From the NCBI RefSeq assembly GCF_003672135.1, contig NC_039510.1, positions 4,464,001 to 4,528,000 of the forward strand: a DNA stretch of 64,000 nt, given 5' to 3'. The position numbers and the translations under genes are program-made. The notes under the pieces were generated by a model that searched no databases, was not told the DNA's origin, and saw nothing but the letters and a program-made list of their open reading frames with translations. Origin of the DNA: Ooceraea biroi (taxonomy: Eukaryota > Arthropoda > Insecta > Hymenoptera > Formicidae). Each line of letters starts with the position of its first letter. The stretch's first letter is position 1. This document shows, piece after piece, positions 49,001-60,600 of the stretch.

Positions 49001-52000
49001 TCAAGCGCGAAATCTGACGCTGATCTGATGACGTTGCCCGTGGCGGTGTCGACACGCTCACTGGCATTTCGCAAGAAAACAGATCGACGTATCTGTCACC
49101 GTGACGAACGATGACGTATTGAATTATAACGCGTTGCCGCGCTCGGAAAATTGGCGGAAAATCCGGGTGCCGCGTCGATGTGCTTAACTTCCCGCGTCGC
49201 CGTGATTGTATTTTCCGCGTTGGCTTTTACGCCACGCCGGATATACCGTAACGAGAATCCGCGCTCGCGGCCGACGTGAGAGAGGTATCAACGCGAACAT
49301 TTCGCGTAACGTAATGCGCAGCACGTGTAAGGATTATTTCTTGAGAATCGGAGCGAATGATTAATGCTGTTAATCTAGTCTGGAGTGTTTCTATTTTCAG
49401 AATTATCCAAGTGCAAATTCGTCGTGAGATCCATGACGGGAAATTCGCGACTTCCTGCGTGATTGCTTCGGAATGCGCGGATCAGCGAGTCTCAAGATAC
49501 GTTCTACCGCGGAATCGATTCGCCGCGGAAAACTTGGGCGTAATGAGGTTCTACAAAGTGGCACGCCTTCGAGATTCACAACTAGTTTCCGCGTTACCGT
49601 ACGGCCGCTCCGACCGCTCGGCGCGCGCCGAATAGCAATGCGCGCCGATAATTTGGGCGCGTGATGCACATATCCGCGACTCGCTTATGCTTGTTAAGTC
49701 GCGTTTCTGCGGCCTGTTATTCACACGCGTGTCACGCATCGCCATAATTTAGTTGCCCGGGAGTTCTCCGCGCGGAGAACCACCGAGAAACTTGTGCAAT
49801 CTCCGCGCGGCACTCTCGCGATTACATCCAGATTTAATCTGAATCCCGGCGTGGTTCGCTGTTTTTTTCCGCGCTACCGTTACTCGTACGCGCGTACACC
49901 GATGCGATTTTCCCCGCGCAGATCCGCACGCGTAATCCAACTTTAACGAGCGTACCGCGCACGGGTTCGCAAGGCAAGCAGCACGCGGCGATCGACCGCG
50001 AATTGCATCGCGCAGTCGAAATACCGTCAGCGCGTTGCGGTGTTTATTTCATAAACACGCGTTCAAAAACGATCAGCGGCGAGCGGGGGATTATTTCAGG
50101 TGCGGCGGATGGAGATTCCGCCGTGAATCGCGCCGGGCTGCCGGTATAGCCGATCATGAACGAGTATTAATTCAAGCGGAAGGCACGCCGCCGCACGTAT
50201 CCGTCTCCGCTCTAATCCAATTCAGCTTACCGCACGATTTTAGACGTAAAACTCGCTCCGCTTACGTAAACACATAATAAACACCGCCACTGCTACCGCC
50301 GCCGCCGTTCAGTTTAATCCCGTCCCACGGGAAATTCCGATCGGTGAAACGGATTAAAGGAAGACGCGATTTCATTTGGCTCGCACGCTTAATGCGCGCC
50401 TCTGCCAATTGAAATTTCACATTGATCGCGAATACCACCTCGTCTAATTGATCTCTTTCGGATGTCGGTCTCATCTTTCGCGCAAGCGAACGGGCACCGC
50501 CAGCCGCAGCCGGCTCGTTACGCGGGCGCTGCTTTATTTAACTCGCGCGCGTAATTTTGCGAGGTTGCGAGCGACGAGCTGCCACCGTGCATCTCCTACC
50601 CCCCGAATGGGGCGACGCGGAGAGGACTGCATAATACGTTTACCCGCGTAGACGTGCGCGTACTAACGATACACCCCGGATATGTGCGAGAGCTGAAGCA
50701 TCCGCCTAACGACCGCGACTCGCTTCCTTGGCACCGCATGCCGTTCAATTATCCCCCGTGTCTCTGCACCCCTAATGGCAATATCGCCCCGGAGATAGCG
50801 CAATTCGTGCTGTTAACGCGAATACCAACGCGCGAAGTGTTACCTGCCCTCTCACGTGAAATTCGTCGCGCTGCTGGAACACGAGTTCTCGTCGAGCTCT
50901 CTCTCTCGGGACTTTTAACTCACACCTTCTATATATTTTCGTTAACCCCTTCGTCCCTCGAAGAGTTGCCCTATAAATTACCTAAATGTGATACGGACGT
51001 CGGACGAACGTGTAAAACATGTCTTAATTCTTCGCGTGTTCTCTTTCTGACATATTCTCTGGACTCTTTTATGATTTTTCTGAAACGTTTCTACCATATT
51101 TATCTCTTACTGTCATTTAGCTCTTAAACTGATAGGCATTGTGATGAATTAAGCACTCAGACGAGATGAAAAGTCGTGGACTACATACGAGGTTAATAAT
51201 CTCGATACGATACGATGTCTCATATCATTTCATTAAAATCACAGAACGATAAATCGTTAAAATTTTTAAATTTGACTCGAAATGACTAGAAAATCTAATT
51301 AGCCAATTCTTATCACGTGAAATTCGATCACGTCGCGCTCTCTTCTCGCGGGATGCAAAATTCACGGACTAATTTGCATAGAAAGAAGAAGAAGGCAAAA
51401 AAAGACGATGTCGCGTCTCTTATCAGCGCATAGGAGAGCCTTCATTTATCACCGCGTCTCCGAACTGTCTTCGCTTCTCGCGCCTCGATTCTCGAGACGC
51501 GCGCCCTACAGGGCTTCTCCATTACCCCCCTACACGCACATATACATCTCGGCCCAATCTTCCATCGATTGCGCCCGTCGTGCCGTATCAGAATGCGGCG
51601 GTCGTCCTGTTCGCTCGCTCGCTCGCTCGTTCTCGTACGAGTCGGAGGGTGCTCTCGCGACAAGGGAAGGTCGGCAACGAACGGGGGGCACAGGCGGGTG
51701 CATAAAGCGAGTTCATATTTACGCGTATGGCGGGGTCGCGTGCCTCGTGGCATAACGCCAGCGGGCATAGCCGTACATTCACAGCGTCCCTTTCCTAGCG
51801 TCCCGGTCGGTGGTTTGCGTCGGTCGACTGGCCGGCCGGCCGGTGCGGGGCGTCGGCGTCGACATCAGCGTCGGCGTCGGCGTCGGTGCACGGGGCCCGA
51901 ACGCTCGCGCGTACTGTATATCATTGATAAACGTCCATATCGCGAGCCCCCCTTGCCACTATCTTCCGCCCGACCGCGTTTACCTCCTCCCCGTTACGAT

Positions 52001-53594
52001 CCAGACACCACCGTAACGTATCCATTCCCGGGGGTATGAGAAGCTCACCCCCTTGCCTGTAACGCGCATTGTTTCTTGTCCGACCTGTGTTTCGTGCCGA
52101 TATCATCTACCGCCAGCGGACCGGCTGCTCTCAGGGATTAAGTTCGCATCCAGGAGCAACGTCGGATCCGATAGAAGCCACGGACGATGCACATGTTAGA
52201 TGGAGGGGAGTCGGATCGTAACTCAAAGGGTGCTGATGAAATCATCGAGATTAATGGAAAACTGCGAAAGCGTCGCGCAGTTTTATTAACAAATTACTGC
52301 AAAACTGTACAATGGGGGATTTATGGTGTTTCGATTATTCTTATATTTTTACGCGTGGATAATTTTAACAATCACGTTGTTTAATCGTTATTATTACAAA
52401 TTATTGCAAACTACATGTTCTGTATAATGGATAAATAATGAATAAACGATAGGTTCACTGAACTCTGCATGTGTAAAAAGTGGCGGCACAGTATGGTATA
52501 TTACGCGAAAGGGAGAGAAGTACACGGCGCGAAATGCGAGGAAAAGAATCGAGTCATACATTTTTAATGAGGAACGATCACGATCCTTGCATCTTCTAAT
52601 GTTCTCGAGATGGTGCGCTCGATGGAACTTTAATGGCGTATTAATGGCCGGCGCGCGTGTCTGCAAAGCCCATGCCGCGCTCGGCAGGGTGAGCAAGGTA
52701 AGGGCGGAGCGCCGGAAAAGAAGACGACGAAGCAGACGAAAAAATAGAGCCGACGGAGATCCTCATGACGGTCTGCACGTGTCGCTGCCACGAAGTAACG
52801 AGTGCTTTTACTCCACGGTCGACTTTAAGTTTTCTCCCCTCGGACTTACTATATCTTACTACTCGCGAGACCAGACGTGTCCGTTGCTCGCTAAAGTCCG
52901 CGCGTCAACCTCCTCAGCCTCCAGTTAGTTAGCTCTTAACGTATTATAACAATAGCTTCTCTTAACGCGGGAAATTTCATCACGCGGAGTGCACGTTCGT
53001 CATCTACAATTTATATCTTGACGTATTATAAGATTGTTCGCTGCCAAACAACACAACCCTTGCTTTTGCCGTGAGTAATGAAATATATAATAAAATATAA
53101 AAGTCGACAGAGCCTTTCCTTAACATCAAGACATAAACAGTGCGTGTTCCAATGCTGAAACGTATTTTGCTGAAACAAGTGCACACGCAAAAATTGAAAT
53201 TCGAGTGCTTGTACGCGCGAGAGATGGTCGACGTATTTTTCGTAGACTCCGCTACTTCGTGCTAGTTTCTAGTCGACGTGCAACGGACTATGCTGCGACA
53301 CGCCGGACACTTTGGGGAACTCTCGCTTTATCGAAACAGCCGCAACTGCTAGCAGCGGTTAAAAGGGTGGACCGACCGGGCAGCAGTAGCCGGTAGCCCT
53401 CGGGGGGTAGTCGCGGGATTCGCTACGGCCCTGTCGGCGGGTGCAAGGAGGGTGCGGCTGGGTGGTAGCACGGCAGGTACCGCATGATTCCCATGTTTCC
53501 TGGTTCCCAGGACTAATGTTCCCTCGGGCGGGATACCTCGCTATATCTGGCCACCGCCCCTCAAAACGACTGTTCTTCCACACTGCTGGTCGAT
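43058..53594. other. Long stretch without a recognisable gene
   Basis: No family-matching exon was found. AT-rich pockets lie at 44500-44850, 45600-45720 and 47400-47490. A pyrimidine-rich belt lies at 47876-47960. GC-rich parts at 48430-50600 and 51400-52050 carry overlapping chance frames. AAG|GTAAGG at 52697 follows an open frame of about 35 codons ending GRVSK, but neither an acceptor nor a family match supports an exon. Confidence 0.6.
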
Positions 53595-53614
53595 TCTCTC
53601 TCTCTCTCTCTCTC
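53595..53614. repeat. (TC)10 microsatellite in a longer pyrimidine belt
   Basis: A pure TC run continues into CCCTCCCCC and TTTCTCTCTTTTTC up to about 53656. No acceptor AG with a supported exon follows. Confidence 0.9.
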
Positions 53615-53796
53615 CCTCCCCCTGTTTCTCTCTCTTTTTCCTTTTCTTTCCTCTCTGAGCCGCTCCCTGCTACCGGGTGTCATAATAAAGCCTCGATCTT
53701 CAAGATAACGACGCAGCTCGCCGTAAAGCGCTTTACATTCGCAGTAAAAGAAACGTTAATCACGGTGCCAGCTGGGGAAAGACCGCTGCTGCCTCT

Positions 53797-53814
53797 CTGC
53801 CTGCCTGCCTGCCT
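53797..53814. repeat. (CTGC)4 microsatellite
   Basis: This is a short tandem CTGC run within a non-coding stretch. Confidence 0.8.
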
Positions 53815-55807
53815 GTCGGATGAGCTTTACTGCCGCGCAGCTTTTATATCATATAATCAAGCTGCGGTAATAAAGCGTGAATTAACGGACCATGCACGTA
53901 ATTCGATACGTGATTTCGCAGTGAGTGGACGCGGCTGGACACCATCGTCCTCGACAGCGTGGCTCGTAAATCGCGTGTAAACTATTTTATGTTATTCAGT
54001 TATGTGCATATCACAATTTCGCAACAGTTGTCTTCCCATAAGACCGGTCGCCTTTCGACGACGACGAGCGTTGTTGGACCATTGGACGGTGTTACGGAAT
54101 ATTGGCTCGTAGAGTCGACTTAAAGGTATTTGAATGAAGATCGCGTTCACACGAGTCTTATGAACTTCAGTTCTGCCAGGCACGCAATTTCTTATTCGTG
54201 ATGCGAGCAATTTACATGAAACAAACCCAATCAAAATTACAAATTTCTATAATTCCGCTTGAAAATCGCTTCGGCTACTTAGCGAGATGCTTGAGGCGAG
54301 AAGAAGCTTACTGCTTCAATGTCTCAAATTTCTCGCGGACTCAACCTCAAACCGCGGAAAGAATGAGCTGGGTATTAAAGGATTAAGCCTTCTTCTCGAT
54401 TATACGACGTTACCACCGGATTAAACACTCGGGCGTCAGCAGCGCGGGATGCTGCGTTAACTCTCCAGCCAACTGTCGCGAAAAGCAAATATTGCTCTAC
54501 CTTGCTGACGAATATTTATTTCGTAAAACTCGCCAGCCAGGCGCGGCGCATCACGGTAAATTAGCGTGTCCCGTGTCTTATCGCGACATTCCGGGCAACC
54601 GATTAACATTAAACGGCGCGAACGAGCGTTTCCGTGGGTTCCTCGTCCTTTCAAACCGGCATGAAGCTAAAAGCCGCTCTGCAAATTCTTCAACCGGACA
54701 CCTCGATTCGAGAACACACGAGTCGCACGCGATTGTACCGAGCTAAACGGATGTCGCTTCACGAGCGACTGGAGAAACGTAAGAGTCACGCAATTTCCTC
54801 GGGAAGCCGCGGCATCCCCGGACCGTCCTGCACCGTTAAGGTCCTCGTAAATTTCCTCATAAGAGTGGCCTGGCGGCGGTCCAACCGATGGGCTCGAAAG
54901 GACGACGGCCGGAAACGCGCTGGTCGACGCGAGTGGAACAGTTCCGACTGGGCGGACATTGAAAGCTGGACCAATATTTTCGGCGATTAAGGAGGCACAC
55001 GAAGCGATCGCGGAGGGAAGGGAAATTGAATCTCTCGATCCCTTACCGTTCCCTTCCTCTATCTCTCTCGACAGTTTTATTTCTCTCTCTCTTTCGCTCT
55101 TCTTCTCTATTCTTTCGGTTGTTCCTTCGCGAAGCCGTTTCCACTGCCGTTTTCGTTGGCGCCTCTCCAGAAAATATCACCCGCTGCCGGCTGGCGCGTG
55201 TACCGACCCCGCCGTCATTCTGCAGCCATTCGCGGAACGACCGGCCAAAGTGCTAACCGATAAATATCGAAACACTTAGCCTCTGTTTTGATAGCGACTG
55301 CATTCAGTGCGCCCCGGCCCGCCTCGTGCCCTCTTCCCTTCCACGCATCCCTTCTCGCCGGTATTTTTCTTAGCGCACGACTCGTTCAACTTCGAACCCT
55401 CCCTCGATCTTGCCGGGCAGGGGTCTCGGACGTGCAAGTTGAAAGGCGGATCGGGCGCCGTACAAATATCCCGAGTGGCAGCTGTAACTCTTTCGCTCCT
55501 TTCGCGAGATGTACGCATGCTCTCGTCGGCGATGTATCGCAACACTTCCAGACGACCGAAGATTCTCCTCCGCGCTGACAATTTTCCCCGCACAATTTTC
55601 TTCCTAATCTCGCCTCGTCGCGATATAAATAAATGAATGAACTTTATCGCAACAGATTTGAATTGAACTTGAATCATGAAGAAACTACTTGCTACATAAT
55701 TATACATAGCATGCTTCCATTTTTCCCATGCTTTCTTGAGAATGATTCACCATATTCTTTATCAGTTCTAACAAAGTAGACAATTTACACCTTATCGAAT
55801 TCATTAC
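53815..55807. other. No gene recognised
   Basis: The composition is mixed, with a pyrimidine-rich belt at 55045-55115 and overlapping frames on both strands at 55276-55707. No exon is supported. Confidence 0.6.
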
Positions 55808-55812
55808 CGTTG

Positions 55813-57149
55813 CACAGTGGGACAAAATCCCGAAAAGCTGGTCAAAACCTCAAAAATGAAATTTTGATTCCGAGAATTTTGAATGGTGGAAGATGTAGAG
55901 AGATGATTGGTGCATTAAATTCTATAGGTGAAAAAGGCCTACTCTCATACCTGCGTCTGTGTATTCAGTTCAAAATTAACCTTCGTCTAGTGTCACGCAT
56001 CGCACGAAAACATCGCACAAAATAACGTGTTACAAAGAACGTGAATAACTTGGAAAGGAAATATTCAATTTAATTCAATGTCATGGAGATGCTTCCTGGA
56101 GGTAAATAGAATATATGTTTACACTCATGGAAGCTAAATTTAATTTTTATCGTGTTGAAATGAGATATGATTCAAAGCGGTTATGAAAACGATATAATTG
56201 TAAGAACTTCTATTTTCAACTAGAGGAAAAGTTACATATCCCGCGAAGATCAAAATTTTGGGCTTTAGTTTAATCTGTTATCTTACGAAATTCACAAGAA
56301 CTAGCTGCCCGTAGCTGCCCATTCGGCTGTAATAATTTGTAATACTTAATCTAACCAACATAACCTTATTTTATTTATTTTAACTTCCAATCTGACGTGA
56401 AAACAATGCAGGCGCAGTTCCAAAATATTTAATGAATTAGTTTGTACTTTGTTTATTTTACAGCATCTGCTGATGAACAATTACAGTATACCAGAAAAGA
56501 AGTTTTTTTAATTATAAAAAAGCATTTGAAAGAGGAATTCTCTGTTTTAATAGAACACTTAGAAAGAAGTATCTCCGAAAAAAGTGGACGTTCGGTATAT
56601 ATCGTCGCGATTTCTTACGAAAGTGTTCGAGAGTCAAAACACTGGAAGATACTTTTAATAGGCTTTTAATAACTTCTGATCCATATATTTCCAGTCTCAG
56701 AAAATTACCGCAGAAAAAACTAAAGAGTTTATGTCGGGAAGCTGTAGAGCTATTACTCCCTTCTGCAGTGTCTCTTACAACCGGAACGACAGCGATTCAG
56801 AAATTGAATATAATTCTGACATGAATTCCGATTCTGACATATATTAATTTTATTAACAATTGTTTGTAACGATGAATTTCAATTCTGATGTAAAGTAATT
56901 TCATTAATAATTCTTAATACCGATTTTTATCCATATTTAAAACCTATTTTAAAATAAATAGCCAATTTTTTCAAAAATCTAACATTTTTCATAAATGCGT
57001 CCTCCATATTGGATCCGCCATCTTGTTTACAGTATTTTTGACTTCGGATTTGTAATCAGCGACCTCGAAACCTTATGTATACCAATGTTTTCTCGAATCT
57101 ATGTACAATTAAGGTTTTGGCCAGCTTTTCAGGATTTTGTCCCACTGTG
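55813..57149. mobile_element. Transib-like element (degenerate)
   Basis: The 1337-bp element has inverted terminal repeats of 38 bp with only two mismatches, starting CACAGTGGGACAAAATCC. The 5-bp flanks are CGTTG (55808-55812) and CGTCG (57150-57154), differing at one position. Transib transposons, the relatives of the RAG1 recombinase, are known for ends starting CAC(A)(A/G)TG and for GC-rich 5-bp duplications, and both fit here. Active Transibs are about 3 kb with a transposase of roughly 650-700 residues. This copy is too short and its frames are broken, so it is a deleted or non-autonomous relative. The inside is AT-rich. I cannot identify catalytic motifs, so the family call rests on the ends. 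Confidence 0.55.
56442..56847 (+). pseudogene. Broken reading frame inside the Transib-like element
   Basis: One frame runs 56442-56669 and includes a charged, helix-like stretch (KEVFLIIKKHLKEEFSVLIEHLE). After a shift near 56640 another frame continues (KTLEDTFNRLLITSDPYI, then SLRKLPQKKLKSLCREAVEL). A further shift near 56760 gives an acidic tail (NDSDSEIEYNSDMNSDSDIY) ending in TAA at about 56847. A similar short frame at the left end (55810-56025) has no known motif. These look like remains of one protein, but I do not recognise it. It may be a fragment of the element's own transposase. Confidence 0.4.
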
Positions 57150-57154
57150 CGTCG

Positions 57155-57600
57155 TCATAAAAATTTAAATTTTATCTTTCAGTTTGACGACTCGAAGCAA
57201 CGAAGATAATATGCTTTCGATACCGGTTCGTCATTTTTCCAGCGAGGGCTTCGCCCGATCGTAACGTCGGGAACTTCATTAACGCCGGGCCCGTTCGCTC
57301 GTTCTCAGACGCGCGAACCCGATATTCGGCCTGAGAAACGGGCACAAAACGTTCGGAAACGCACGGCAACGCGAAATAATTATATGGCTCGCCGTGGATG
57401 GTTTCTTTCGCGTCGCGATATCGAGTTTATCTTTATACGGTCGACTGAATAGAAAGCCGGGACGGATTGGAGGTCGGGACCGTAACGGATATCCTATTAT
57501 CCATTAACGTGTACCACGCGACGGCATCCTCCTCCACCTTCTCTCCTACCTCTCCGCCACCTTCCGGCACTCCCTCCCGGTCATCCTCTCTTCGTTTCAG
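57155..57600. other. Flank of the element and pyrimidine-rich acceptor region
   Basis: From about 57525 to 57600 the + strand is strongly pyrimidine-rich and ends TTCGTTTCAG, a textbook 3' splice site. No gene is seen before it. Confidence 0.5.
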
Positions 57601-57675
57601 GACGATTTATCGATTTCGTCGGGCAACTCCTCTCGCGCGCTATTTAATTCCGTGGATATTTCGAGCGTCGACTAC
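57601..57675 (+). CDS. Candidate 25-codon exon of unknown product
   Basis: A long pyrimidine tract and TTTCAG precede it, and TAC|GTGAGA, a good donor, follows. The 75 nt keep the frame (phase 0 on both sides). The translation, DDLSISSGNSSRALFNS then VDISSVDY, is Ser/Asp-rich and low in Arg, unlike the chance frames of this window. The kinesin exon at 14413-14605 also ends in phase 0, so joining would be possible, but the family would then be expected to continue with Val-Lys-Val-Met. A cassette exon of that gene, an exon of another gene, or chance are all open. A second frame (TIYRFRRATPLARY...) is open too. Confidence 0.3.
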
Positions 57676-60600
57676 GTGAGATGCGAAGCATCTCGCAAGC
57701 ACCGCGCGTGATGCAAGTGGCTGTAATATTATTAAACAGTTCATCCCGATCGGCTCAGCTGTCGTTTGACTATCGTGGATCGGCTTGACTTAATTAGCAC
57801 ATCCGTGTGTACATGCATACCGGGAACCGATAGACGAGTCATTGTCAAGAACCGCCATCTTGGCAATTCGAGCGACCGTGAATCACAAAGAGGATAGAGG
57901 CCGACCAACTACGAGCTCGTTTCGGGTCCAACTATTCGCGTTTCACCGGACGGTAGTTGCGCGATGAAATCCGCGTTTCGACCGGCCGCAATTTTGCGGC
58001 GACTGAAACTCCAATTGCAGGCGCAGTGATAGGTCGTTCATTGAGCCACTGCAAACCGCTTAATTCTATCCCAGCGTATTTAGTTCGTGGCTGTCGCGAC
58101 TATCCGACTAACCGCCGACGCGCGTACAATCGCGTGTCCGGAGTCACGATGCAGTTGCATTCTGCGTTTTGTATATTCGAAAATATCTCCCGAGGTTGAA
58201 AAGGGAAGAGGAAGCGAGGAGAATAGACAGCTTGCCGGCCCGTCTACGGTCTTTCCTCGCAATTTTTCTCGATGCGTAATAAAGGACGCGGGATAATCAC
58301 ATTTCAAGGTGGAATTGGACGGCGGGTGCAACCGATTCACAGAGTACGCGTGAAACGGGAGCGACACGTACCTTTTCCGCCAGCCAGTTTCAAAGGTAAG
58401 GGGCGGCTTCTCCCTTTTGTGACGCGTATTAAAGCCGGTCTAACGAGGCCTCGATTTATCGAACATGCGGTTTCGGCTGCCCGCTCACCGCGAGCACTGT
58501 CATTATGGGCTATTTTGCGGCTTTTTCCGTTTGAAGTGTTAATCAACCGGCTACCGCAATGACGCCTCCGCAAACCAAGTCTAAATGGCCCGAAATGTAA
58601 ACAGCCACGGCAACATAAAGGGTGATTTCCTCCCTTCGCTTTTCCGTTTGCGCATCGTTGCCTTGTGCATGTTTTATCACGAACGCCGAACATATAAAAA
58701 GTGTGCAACGTAAAATTCCTGAAAAAAATTCGGATTGCCAGAAACGTTTCTTTCCACAATAACTTGATTGGTTTTACTGAATGATTTTTTGCGCCCTCGA
58801 AATCGTTTTCCGTCACGTTGATTTTTCTCTGAACAATCCCAGGTTTCACGAAAATTGCCAGTTATGGCCAGATTCTAATTTCGTTCAAGCGAGAATAACG
58901 ATCGTCTCGTGGAGTTATGCATGCGTTTTGAAGCGATTTTCGCCGGTCAATTCGCGTGTGATATAATTCCGTTCCCACAGCGCTGGAAAATTACATATTA
59001 CAGAGTCGCGTCGCATAATTTGCGAATCCAATTTCGCTTAATGTCCATCACAATGAAAATAACGGCACGACCCCCGCGTGCGTATTATCGAACGCACATA
59101 TAAGATACAATGCACGCTTTGTACGCAAAGGACACATCATGCAAAAATTCCCTGCCTGACGTGCTTTCATTGATATGCGTTACCCGCATATTTAACAACT
59201 TTACAACAACTTTATCTCACTGCAAACTCATGGACGATAAAGTATTTCCGAAGTTTTCGTTGGATAACGCGAACAACATCGCTGCCGCGTCGCAACACTC
59301 AAGTTTCCGATAATCATGCTGAAAAAGAGAGAGAGCTCGATTGTGCACCGCGAAAGTAACGAAAGTCTAAATTAAATGAGCCACTGATCAAAGCTGATTT
59401 ATATCCTTTGATGATCCTTTGGCGCAAGGAGGACGCGGTGGTGCGGAATGGCGAAAAACAAGATTGTACCACGTGGCGAGAGAACGATGCGACCCGCAGC
59501 AGCAGCGGCAACAGCAGTTCGGACCACCCCTTCGTGCGTGCAGTAATGCGACTCCGTAATTACGTTATTCGCGGCTGATCGGCCCGCCAGTACGTCCGCG
59601 TTAACGTAATTATCAAGGAATCGATCACTTATTCCGCTGCGCTCCGATATTCCGAGCTTCGCCCTTCTCTCCGCTCACCCTCCCGTCCCTCACGCGCGCG
59701 CGCGATTCCCGTCCCCGTAATTCCTCGTCGTTCCGTCTGCCCTAAGCTGGTCTGCACTACGTCCGCCCGACGAAAAGTTTTCCGCGATTGGACGCCGGAT
59801 GCAATTAAATTGCAACGCGACGAGCACGCGACGGGAAATGGTCCGAAATGAAAAAGGGGCTATGAGCTTCATGATTCGAAAAGCTGCCGGACGAATTGGA
59901 ACCGGCGTGTATCGATATATCTCCGGAATACACCGTATTCTCGCTTACGAAGCCTCATAATACCCTTTTGCGCATCCCTTTTGGTCAGCCCGCGTCCGCT
60001 CGAGCTTCCCGCATCGCGAACTCGAAAAAAGAATATAGTTCACCGTTTGGTTCGATTTTCGCTTTGAAGAACGAAGAATGATTCAGTTTTTCGAAGTTGG
60101 ACCAGCTCTCGTGACAGGAATTTCGTTATCCAAATTTAATCAGAGATTTCGCGATCGTCCCGTTACGTTGCCGCGCGATGAAATACGATTAAGCTCGCCG
60201 GGTCTCTCGATGTTTCATCAGATAACACTCCGATAGTAGATTGGATACGTCGAAAAGACATCCGGCTTTGAACCTCTCTCTCTCCCTCCACCCATCCCCA
60301 TCAGCTCTCACGCGAATACCGAAGTCCCTCGGGTGTCGAATGGCGCTATCTCAGGTAACACTCTTGCGAGATATCTATCAAGCCTTCATTTTCCCGGTGC
60401 CGTTTGAAAAATCGAAACGCAGCAAAGACTCCCCGGGGAGAGTCCTGTGCTGCTTTCTTCTTCGTCGAGACCTTATCGGAGTACGTTGCGACAGAGGCCA
60501 AACCTCGGTTTTTGCAACGGACGGACAGACGGGGGTGGTACAGTGAACCGGGAGACATTCAACGTTTGCGTGCTGGCGGAATCGTCTCATTTGCATAATG

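Noticed and set aside
52587..52700. Open frame ending at AAG|GTAAGG
   Set aside because: The donor is good, but there is no clear acceptor or protein resemblance, and a second donor-like GTGAGC lies just upstream.
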